The translations under genes were made by a program, and so were the position numbers. From Lachnospiraceae bacterium (lineage in GTDB: Bacteria > Bacillota > Clostridia > Lachnospirales > Lachnospiraceae), in NCBI GenBank assembly GCA_029063085.1, contig JAIDOW010000070.1, positions 66,711-113,413 on the forward strand: a DNA stretch of 46,703 bases, read 5' to 3'. The notes under the pieces are model-generated. The model had not been told where the DNA came from, did no database searches, and was given only the letters and a program-made list of their open reading frames with translations. Positions 37,159-44,171 of this stretch are shown piece after piece (positions within the stretch are counted from its first letter, which is position 1; every line of letters begins with the position of its first letter).

Positions 37159-37172
37159 AAAAACCTCCCTTA

Positions 37173-37187
37173 ATACGATATACGTAT
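37173..37187. promoter_or_regulatory. Palindrome upstream of glgB
   Basis: ATACGATATACGTAT is a perfect interrupted palindrome (ATACG-ATATA-CGTAT) 15 bp before the start codon, overlapping the leader. It could be a repressor site; no regulator is assigned. Confidence 0.4.
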
Positions 37188-37212
37188 CATCATCTTAATT
37201 TGAAGAGTAATC

Positions 37213-37270
37213 AAAAACCCCGCGGCAGTCGCCAGAGTCATGAAACATGGCTTTGGCTCGTTGCTCGCGG
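37213..37270 (-). terminator. Terminator-like hairpin downstream of the AICAR transformylase gene
   Basis: On the minus strand CCGCG (37270-37266) pairs with CGCGG, with further inner pairs GAGCCAAAG/CTCTGGC and CATG/CATG, followed by GGGTTTTTG. It lies about 100 bp past the stop, between this gene and glgB. Confidence 0.6.
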
Positions 37271-37368
37271 AAATAAATAATTAGCTATATCATACCACTT
37301 TTTATAGCTTCTGTAAATGCAATCCAGCAAGATTATAGGCATTTGTCTATTATTAAATACACTCCTTT

Positions 37369-38547
37369 TTAATGATGGAATAACCGTATTCCCGTAAATG
37401 CCATAACCATATCATACTGGTCACAGCACTCAATAACAAGATCATCCCGGACAGAACCGCCCGGCTGTGCAATATATTTAACACCACTTTTATGTGCTCT
37501 TTCAATATTATCTGAAAATGGGAAAAATGCATCCGATCCTAAGGTAACATCCTTATTGCCATCAAGCCATGCTCTTTTCTCTTCTCTGGTAAATACTGCC
37601 GGTTTCACCTTAAAACGCTTCTGCCATTCCCCTTCCCGCAGCACATCTTCATACTCATCTCCAATATAAACATCAATAGCATTGTCACGGTCGGCACGTC
37701 CCAATCCATCTACAAACTGTAGTCCTAAGACCTGAGGTGCCTGACGCAGATACCAGTTATCCGCCTTCTGTCCTGCCAGTCTGGTACAATGGATTCTCGA
37801 CTGCTGACCTGCACCGATGCCAATAGCCTGTCCTGCCTTAACATAGCATACGGAATTTGACTGTGTATACTTTAAAGTGATCAGGGCTATCTTGATATCG
37901 ATCAATGCTGACTCTGGAATCTCTTTACACTTCGTTACTATATTGGATAACAACTGGGCATCAATATTCAGTTCATTTCTTCCCTGTTCAAAAGTAATTC
38001 CATATACCTGCTTGCGTTCCAGCTGTTCCGGCACATAATCCGGATCAATCTGAATCACATTATATCCACCTTTTTTCTTTGCCTTTAATAACTCCAAAGC
38101 TTCCTCTGTGTATCCCGGTGCAATCACACCATCGGAAACTTCCCGTTTGATCAGCCTTGCAGTATCGGCATCACAGACATCAGATAACGCAATAAAATCG
38201 CCAAAAGAAGACATTCTGTCCGCACCTCTGGCTCTCGCATAAGCACAGGCAAGCGGCGATAATTCTCCCAGATCATCCACCCAGTAAATCTTAGCCAACG
38301 TATCATCTAACGGAAGACCCACTGCGGCTCCGGCAGGAGATACATGTTTAAAGGAGGTCGCAGCAGGAAGACCCGTTGCCTCTTTTAATTCTTTTACAAG
38401 CTGCCAGCCGTTAAATGCATCCAGAAAATTAATATAACCCGGATTGCCATTTAATACTGTAACCGGCAGTTCACTGCCATCCTCCATATATATCCTTGAC
38501 GGTTTCTGATTTGGATTACATCCATATTTTAATTGAATCTCGTTCAT
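37369..38547 (-). CDS. purH: AICAR transformylase, stand-alone (PurH C-terminal type)
   Basis: 392 residues that match only the transformylase half of PurH: LKYGCNPNQKPSRIYMEDGS, SFKHVSPAGAAVG (the catalytic KH pair), ARARGADRMSSFGDFIALS, IGIGAGQQSRIHCTRLAG and SDAFFPFSDNI. It adds the formyl group from 10-formyl-tetrahydrofolate to AICAR to give FAICAR. The N-terminal IMP cyclohydrolase domain of normal PurH (about 200 residues) is absent; that job is done by the gene just upstream (41-bp gap, same strand). GGAGG lies just before the ATG. Confidence 0.92.
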   Translation of the reverse strand: MNEIQLKYGCNPNQKPSRIYMEDGSELPVTVLNGNPGYINFLDAFNGWQLVKELKEATGLPAATSFKHVSPAGAAVGLPLDDTLAKIYWVDDLGELSPLACAYARARGADRMSSFGDFIALSDVCDADTARLIKREVSDGVIAPGYTEEALELLKAKKKGGYNVIQIDPDYVPEQLERKQVYGITFEQGRNELNIDAQLLSNIVTKCKEIPESALIDIKIALITLKYTQSNSVCYVKAGQAIGIGAGQQSRIHCTRLAGQKADNWYLRQAPQVLGLQFVDGLGRADRDNAIDVYIGDEYEDVLREGEWQKRFKVKPAVFTREEKRAWLDGNKDVTLGSDAFFPFSDNIERAHKSGVKYIAQPGGSVRDDLVIECCDQYDMVMAFTGIRLFHH

Positions 38548-38588
38548 TCTTTTCCTCCTAATCCTATGCTTACATATCTATATTCTCA

Positions 38589-39302
38589 TCACTGATTTTT
38601 ATTTATGATTCTTGTCTCATATTCTCCTGAACAGATATCAATAAACCTGACAAACAAGGATACTTTATTCTCTTCATTCAGGCTGTTCCATATCATATCG
38701 GTAAAACTATCTATATCCCCTTTGATATCCACCCATTTGGGCTCACCTTCAAAACTCGGAAGCGGTTCTTCATTTCTTGCATATGTATGAATAAAACGTC
38801 CTTGTCCCGCTTTGGGATTCTCATAAGAAAAGGTATAACGATTACAGGAGTCTGCATCACCCTGATTACTCTTCAAAATTGACATGGAATATGTATACTG
38901 CCCATTTGCAACATGCATCACTCCTGAGATACGTGGTGTATAATTGGGTCCATCCGGTTCAAATTCCCTTTTTCTTAAAGACTGCTCAAAAGTTAATTCC
39001 TCATCCAATCCTTCATAAACCGTATCTGTCTGATCTCCATTAGTCACAATGGTTTTATTCCCCAGCACCCGGACAGGTGCATAGATGATCAGGCTCGGAT
39101 CCTCCAGCTTTGCGGGATCAAAAGCCTCCGTCCGGATTCCTTCCCCCTCTGTAACAAACACACGGTTACGGCTATTGGAGCTTCTTCCCATGATAAAATA
39201 AGCGGTAACTGCTTTTGTCCCATCTTCCGATCTGCCGATAACAATACCTCGCCCAGGGTATGTATTATTTTTCAACTCTGTCTCTAACGATATCTGTTTC
39301 AT
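38589..39302 (-). CDS. purO: IMP cyclohydrolase, PurO type
   Basis: 237 residues of the archaeal-type IMP cyclohydrolase fold, which closes FAICAR to IMP. Typical stretches are NNTYPGRGIVIGRS, YFIMGRSSNSRNRVF and RISGVMHVANGQYTYSMSIL. This enzyme is unrelated to the PurH N-terminal domain. The Met at 39302 is taken as start: GGAGG lies 12 bases upstream, and two earlier in-frame Mets sit on or before that site. With the neighbouring transformylase gene it forms a two-gene unit for the last two purine steps, driven by the promoter at 39341-39369. Confidence 0.9.
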   Translation of the reverse strand: MKQISLETELKNNTYPGRGIVIGRSEDGTKAVTAYFIMGRSSNSRNRVFVTEGEGIRTEAFDPAKLEDPSLIIYAPVRVLGNKTIVTNGDQTDTVYEGLDEELTFEQSLRKREFEPDGPNYTPRISGVMHVANGQYTYSMSILKSNQGDADSCNRYTFSYENPKAGQGRFIHTYARNEEPLPSFEGEPKWVDIKGDIDSFTDMIWNSLNEENKVSLFVRFIDICSGEYETRIINKNQ

Positions 39303-39340
39303 TCTGATAAGCATCCTCCTTTGAATCAAAATTCAATGAC

Positions 39341-39369
39341 ATCATACCGAAATTTTGACATGAATGCAA
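39341..39369 (-). promoter_or_regulatory. Sigma-A promoter of the purine gene pair
   Basis: On the minus strand TTGCAT (39369-39364), 17 bp, then TATGAT (39346-39341), about 35 bp before the start. No purine riboswitch was recognised in the short leader. Confidence 0.65.
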
Positions 39370-39391
39370 TACCCTATCACCAAAAGTTTTA

Positions 39392-41245
39392 TTAAGCTGT
39401 CTCTTCAAACTGGGAATTATAAAGTTCCGCATAAAATCCGTTTACAGCCATAAGCTGGTCATGGCTGCCCTGTTCAATAATATCCCCATCTTTCATAACA
39501 AAAATAATATCTGCATCACGAATTGTTGAAAGTCTGTGTGCTATGATAAAACTGGTCCTTCCCTTCATCAGATTATCCATCGCTTTTTGAATCCGTACTT
39601 CCGTTCTGGTATCTACAGAAGACGTTGCCTCATCTAAGATTAAAAGTTTTTTATTAGCAAGGATTGCCCTTGCTATAGTAAGCAGCTGCTTTTGCCCCTG
39701 AGAAACATTTGTCGCTTCTTCATTTAATTCCATCTCATAACCACCCGGCAGTGTCTGGATAAAATGATGCGCATGTGCAGCCCTGGCAGCAGCAATAACT
39801 TCTTCATCTGTCGCATCCAGTCTCCCATAACGGATATTTTCCATAATAGTCCCTTTAAACAGCCATGTATCCTGTAATACCATTCCAAAAGCATTTCTAA
39901 TCTCTGTTTTATCAAATTCCTTTACATTGATACCGTCTATAAAAATATCTCCGGCATTCAAATCATAAAACCTCATCAACAGTTTTACCAGTGTGGTCTT
40001 TCCTGCCCCTGTAGGCCCTACAATCGCTATTTTCTGTCCTTCTTTCACCTCTGCCGAAAAATCCTTTAATATGATCTTATCCGGGTAATATCCGAAACAT
40101 ACATGGGAGAAAGTGATATTTCCTTGTACATCTTCCATTTTCTTATCTGTATGATGTTGTGCCAGAAGAACCTCCTCTTCTTCTCCAAGGAACTCAAAAA
40201 CCCGCTCTGCTGCTGCCATGGTAGACTGTAACATGTTGGAAACCTGTGCCACCTGCTGGATTGGCTGGGTAAACTGTTTAACATACTGGATAAAAGACTG
40301 GATATCTCCAACTTCTATCGTTCCTTTCACACTCAGGTAGCCACCCAGAATTACCACTCCCACATAGCCGAGATTGCCCACGAAAATCATTACCGGCTGT
40401 GCCAGACCTGAAATAAACTGTGATTTCCACGCTGAAGTATACAATTTTTCATTTGTTTCATTAAATTCTTTAAGAACAATTTCTTCCCGCGTAAACAGCT
40501 TTACTACATTATGCCCTCCGAAATTCTCCTCAATTTTTCCATTTACATCACCAAGATAATTCTGCTGATCCACAAAATATTTTTGTGAGTGTTTTACGAT
40601 CATCATGATACCCACGGCAGATACCGGAAGCAATAGCAATGCGATCAAAGTCATCAGAGGCGAAATGCTGAGCATCATAACCAGAATACCAACCAATGTT
40701 GCCGCAGCCGATATAAGCTGCGTTACTGACTGATTCAATCCCTGCGTCAATGTATCCACATCATTTGTAATTCGGGAAAGCACGTCACCAAAACTGTGTT
40801 TATCATAATAATTCATTGGAAGACGGTTAATTTTTTCTGAAATCTCTCCCCGCATTTTAAATGCCAGTTTCTGAACTATGCCTGTCATGACAAGCCCCTG
40901 CATATATCCCATAACCATGGAAACCAGATATAAACCCACCATGATAAGTATGATATGACCAATACGGTCAAAATCAATTCCTGTTCCTCCCTGAAGCTTG
41001 CTCACCAGACCATTAAAAATCTCTGTAGTTGCTTTACCTAATACTTTAGGTCCTATAATAGTAAAAACCGTAGATGCAGCTGTAAAAAAGGCAACGATTA
41101 CCAGTGCCGCATGGTATCTTGAAATATACTTAAGCAGCTTTTTTAAAGTGCCCTTAAAATCTTTTGCTTTTTCTGCTGGTCCTGCCGGTCCCGGACCATG
41201 AGGTCCTCTTCTTTGCTGTTTGTATTTTATTTCCCCTGACGCCAT
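39392..41245 (-). CDS. ABC exporter half-transporter, catalytic-site subunit
   Basis: 617 residues. A Gly/Pro-rich N-terminus (PHGPGPAGPAEK) precedes six transmembrane helices and an ATPase: Walker A GPTGAGKTT (near 410), Q-loop VLQDTWLF, signature VSQGQ, Walker B LLILDEATSSVD with the catalytic Glu, and switch AHRLST. Together with the next gene upstream (3-bp gap) it forms a heterodimeric exporter; this subunit supplies the competent Walker B. It closely resembles the broken gene at 24505-26441 in design (same VSQGQ/LSQGQ signature and DGDIIEQGSH tail), so the two systems are paralogous. Substrate unknown; drugs or peptides are likely. Confidence 0.93.
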   Translation of the reverse strand: MASGEIKYKQQRRGPHGPGPAGPAEKAKDFKGTLKKLLKYISRYHAALVIVAFFTAASTVFTIIGPKVLGKATTEIFNGLVSKLQGGTGIDFDRIGHIILIMVGLYLVSMVMGYMQGLVMTGIVQKLAFKMRGEISEKINRLPMNYYDKHSFGDVLSRITNDVDTLTQGLNQSVTQLISAAATLVGILVMMLSISPLMTLIALLLLPVSAVGIMMIVKHSQKYFVDQQNYLGDVNGKIEENFGGHNVVKLFTREEIVLKEFNETNEKLYTSAWKSQFISGLAQPVMIFVGNLGYVGVVILGGYLSVKGTIEVGDIQSFIQYVKQFTQPIQQVAQVSNMLQSTMAAAERVFEFLGEEEEVLLAQHHTDKKMEDVQGNITFSHVCFGYYPDKIILKDFSAEVKEGQKIAIVGPTGAGKTTLVKLLMRFYDLNAGDIFIDGINVKEFDKTEIRNAFGMVLQDTWLFKGTIMENIRYGRLDATDEEVIAAARAAHAHHFIQTLPGGYEMELNEEATNVSQGQKQLLTIARAILANKKLLILDEATSSVDTRTEVRIQKAMDNLMKGRTSFIIAHRLSTIRDADIIFVMKDGDIIEQGSHDQLMAVNGFYAELYNSQFEETA

Positions 41246-41248
41246 AAA

Positions 41249-43438
41249 TCAGCACACCTTCCCTTCCAAATCCTTCTGCGACAATTGAGATGCCGCTATC
41301 TGCTGATACACCTCATTCTGTCTCAAAAGCTCCTGATGTGTTCCCTGACCAACGATTTTTCCATCTTCTAAAACCAAAATTTTATCAGCATGCATAATGG
41401 TACTGATTCTTTGTGCAACAATAATCACCGTGGCACCGCTTACCCTGTCACGAAGTGCCTTGCGGAGTGCCACATCTGTTTTGTAGTCAAGTGCAGAAAA
41501 ACTGTCATCAAACACATAAATTTGAGGATTCTTTGCAATCGCTCTGGCAATCGCAAGCCGTTGTTTTTGTCCTCCCGATACATTATTTCCTCCTTGTGCT
41601 ACATCCGATTCATATTTTTTCTCTTTTTCTTCAATAAATCCTGCAGCCTGGGCAATTTCAGCAGCATTTATTACCGCTTCCTCTGATGCCTCCACATTTC
41701 CAAACCGAATATTGGAAGAAATTGTACCGGAAAACAGAGTTCCCTTTTGCGGTACAAACCCTATTCTTTTCCGCAGTTCCTTCATCTTAATATCCCGTAT
41801 ATCCATATCACCAATCATAATTTTCCCTTCCGATACATCAAATAATCTTGGTATCAGGTGAACCAGCGTCGATTTACCACATCCGGTGCTTCCGATGATC
41901 GCTGTGGTTTTTCCTGCTTCTGCGGTGAAATCAATATCAGTGAGTGCATATTCCTTTGCATTTGGGTACCCAAACGATACATGGGAAAACGTTACCCCCA
42001 TATTACCTTCCGGCATCTCCCCTGTTTCTTCCTTATCCAGTATCAATGTTTGGGAATCCAGAATTTCATCTATACGGTCAGCTGCCACCGCTGCTCTTGG
42101 CAGCATGATAGATACCATGGAAATCATCAGAAAGCTCATTACTATATGCATTGCATACGTAAGAAACGCCATCATCTCTCCTACCTGAATCTCTCCTGCA
42201 TCAATTTTTCCAGCCCCTACCCACACGATCAGGACACTGACACCATTCATGATAAACATCATCGTTGGCATCATCAATGCCATTGTCCGCGAGGTAAACA
42301 GCTGCGTCTTCATCAGCTTATAACTTGCATTTTCAAAACGTTCTTCCTCATATTTTTCTCTTCCGAAAGCTCTGATAACGGAAAGCCCTGTCAGTATTTC
42401 ACGCGACACCAGATTCAATCCGTCTACCAGCTTCTGCATCACCTTAAACTTAGGCATTGCAACCACCATAAGCACCATGATCAGCATAAAGACTGCAAGT
42501 ACCGCCACAACAATTACCCATGCCATGGAAGTCGTGGCAGCCAGCACCTTAAAAACCGCCCCAAGACCCATGATAGGCGCAAATGCCACCATACGGAAGA
42601 TAATGGTCAATACCATCTGTATCTGCTGGACATCATTAGTACATCGGGTGATCAGTGATGAAGTCGAAAACTGATTCATTTCCGCATTCGAAAATCCCAT
42701 AACTTTGGTAAAAACTTTCTCTCTGACGTCCTTTGCCGTGTACGCTGCAAGCCTTGAGGCAAGCAAACCCACCAATATGCTGACCAGCATGGACAGCACT
42801 GCAATTTCCAGCATTTCAAGTCCTACCCGTTTGAGATAATTCATCTGACAGTCATGCATATCCATTCCTAATTTTTCATATTCTGCCGCCACAAATTGTA
42901 TTCCCGCCGCCTCTGACATATAATCCGGATATTCCTTCATTTTCTCCTTCAGATCCTCTGCAGCTGCCAGACGCTGCTCAAGCGGCAGGACTTTAAAAAT
43001 ATCCATGATATCGGTACCTTCCCCCGGTATTCCCATCCCTTTAAGCATTTCGCCCTGCATTGCTTTTGCCTCATTGGAGTCACCGGTTAAAAAAAATACT
43101 ATCATTTCCGCATACAGCATTGCATTTTTCAAATCTGTAAGCGACTCCCCTTCCAGGACTTCTTTATCAATTCTATACGTTTTATCTGCCTTTTCATAAC
43201 AGGCATCTATAATTTCCTTTTCCTCCTCCGTCAAAAAAAGAAGCAGTGCATCATAGGTTTCCTGTGTCATTTCTTCCGGAACCGGATATTCAATACCCTG
43301 ATTCTGGATTCCCACGTCCACGATATCTGAAGTATATCCGGGCAATGCCAGCTCGCAGTATACCTGAACTACCAGGAGTACCAGAATAGCTATCATAATA
43401 TACCAGAGTTTTTTAGCAAATTTTAATATCTTAAACAC
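41249..43438 (-). CDS. ABC exporter half-transporter, degenerate-site subunit with large external loop
   Basis: 729 residues, about 140 longer than usual. The extra length is an acidic, soluble segment (about 45-195) between the first and second membrane helices, so it should lie outside the cell. The ATPase has Walker A GSTGCGKST, Q-loop VPQKGTLF, signature VSGGQ, and Walker B YVFDDSFSALD with Asp instead of Glu, the degenerate site. It pairs with the downstream subunit. The start is GTG with GGAGGG upstream; it overlaps the MarR gene stop by 8 bp, so the repressor and transporter are translationally coupled. Confidence 0.93.
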   Translation of the reverse strand: MFKILKFAKKLWYIMIAILVLLVVQVYCELALPGYTSDIVDVGIQNQGIEYPVPEEMTQETYDALLLFLTEEEKEIIDACYEKADKTYRIDKEVLEGESLTDLKNAMLYAEMIVFFLTGDSNEAKAMQGEMLKGMGIPGEGTDIMDIFKVLPLEQRLAAAEDLKEKMKEYPDYMSEAAGIQFVAAEYEKLGMDMHDCQMNYLKRVGLEMLEIAVLSMLVSILVGLLASRLAAYTAKDVREKVFTKVMGFSNAEMNQFSTSSLITRCTNDVQQIQMVLTIIFRMVAFAPIMGLGAVFKVLAATTSMAWVIVVAVLAVFMLIMVLMVVAMPKFKVMQKLVDGLNLVSREILTGLSVIRAFGREKYEEERFENASYKLMKTQLFTSRTMALMMPTMMFIMNGVSVLIVWVGAGKIDAGEIQVGEMMAFLTYAMHIVMSFLMISMVSIMLPRAAVAADRIDEILDSQTLILDKEETGEMPEGNMGVTFSHVSFGYPNAKEYALTDIDFTAEAGKTTAIIGSTGCGKSTLVHLIPRLFDVSEGKIMIGDMDIRDIKMKELRKRIGFVPQKGTLFSGTISSNIRFGNVEASEEAVINAAEIAQAAGFIEEKEKKYESDVAQGGNNVSGGQKQRLAIARAIAKNPQIYVFDDSFSALDYKTDVALRKALRDRVSGATVIIVAQRISTIMHADKILVLEDGKIVGQGTHQELLRQNEVYQQIAASQLSQKDLEGKVC

Positions 43439-43898
43439 CGTCTTCCCTCCCTGCTGCCTGCTCTTTTTCCATTTCCTCTATAATATCAAACATTTTATTC
43501 ATCAAATCCAGCATCTGCCGGGTATCATCAATCCCCATGCGTTCAATCACTTTTTCAACCCACTGGCTCTTTAATGCTCTTTCCCTGTCGCTGATTTCTT
43601 TTCCCTTCTCTGTCAGCTTAATATATACATTCCGGCGGTCTGTCCCTGATGTACGTCTTTCAATCAATCCCTTTTTTTCCAATATCGTAATCTTTTTTGA
43701 AGCAGCGGACATGGACATATCCGTCTCCTTAATAAGCTCTCCTAATGTAATCCCTTCATCTCTTCCCTCTAACATAACCGAAATTCCACATAATATAAAA
43801 AACTCCACATTGGCAAGATTTCCGTTTCCTCTGAATTTGGCTCTGCATTTGTGAGACCGACGAACCACTTTAAATAACGCTTCTATTGTATCTTTCAT
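43431..43898 (-). CDS. MarR-family transcriptional regulator
   Basis: 155 residues with the MarR winged-helix domain (about 40-130): ITLGELIKETDMSMSAASKKITILEKKGLI is the helix-turn-helix, quoted here as LGELIKETDMSMSAASKKI, followed by the wing RRTSGTDRRNVYIKLTEKG. It heads the ABC exporter operon and probably represses it until a substrate binds. The ATG at 43898 is chosen because the predicted transcription start is near 43943, which rules out the upstream in-frame TTG. A palindrome at 43928-43946 overlaps that start and is the likely operator. Confidence 0.9.
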   Translation of the reverse strand: MKDTIEALFKVVRRSHKCRAKFRGNGNLANVEFFILCGISVMLEGRDEGITLGELIKETDMSMSAASKKITILEKKGLIERRTSGTDRRNVYIKLTEKGKEISDRERALKSQWVEKVIERMGIDDTRQMLDLMNKMFDIIEEMEKEQAAGREDGV

Positions 43899-43927
43899 TC
43901 CGTTTTCCCACTTTCTTTTATTTTCAA

Positions 43928-43946
43928 TAGTTTCCTTAGGCAACTA
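43928..43946. promoter_or_regulatory. Probable MarR operator
   Basis: On the minus strand TAGTTGCC-TAA-GGAAACTA is a 19-bp palindrome with seven of eight positions matching per half. It covers the predicted transcription start of the marR-ABC operon, so a dimer bound there would block initiation. Confidence 0.6.
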
Positions 43947-43949
43947 ACC

Positions 43950-43977
43950 ATTATATACTCTTTTACAGATTTGTCAA
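43950..43977 (-). promoter_or_regulatory. Sigma-A promoter of the MarR/ABC operon
   Basis: On the minus strand a consensus TTGACA (43977-43972), 16 bp, then a consensus TATAAT (43955-43950). Transcription should start near 43943. Confidence 0.85.
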
Positions 43978-43996
43978 CATTTCCCTTTCTGGCAAG

Positions 43997-44138
43997 AAAA
44001 GGGACTGCCACACTAAAGTTTTATTCTTCGTATTACTATATATCTTCAACAAAGAACGCTGCCATGTGCTGCCTAATATCCGCTTATCCTTGTTGAAGCT
44101 GTATAGCAAAAGAAATATGCCCTTAGTGAAACAGCCCC
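43997..44138. repeat. Foldback element / extended terminator
   Basis: About 140 bp that folds on itself: AAAAGGGACTGCCACACTAAAG (outer left arm, quoted in two parts GGGACTGCC and CACTAAAG, 44001-44018) pairs with CTTAGTG and CAGCCCC (44122-44138). TTCTTCGTATTACTATA pairs partly with TATAGCAAAAGAA, and CTTCAACAA (44044-44052) pairs exactly with TTGTTGAAG (44090-44098). On the minus strand it ends the diguanylate cyclase gene and is followed by CCCTTTTC, so it may be a terminator enlarged by an inserted hairpin. Confidence 0.55.
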
Positions 44139-44171
44139 AAAATATTAAAGTAAAATTGATTTATCCCCTCT

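Noticed and set aside
38547-39400. Purine riboswitch ahead of the purine genes
   Set aside because: The predicted leader is only about 30 nt, too short, and the conserved core was not seen.
41858-42658. 266-residue plus-strand ORF opposite the ABC gene
   Set aside because: His/Cys/Arg-rich composition typical of an antisense shadow of a conserved ATPase gene; no ribosome site.
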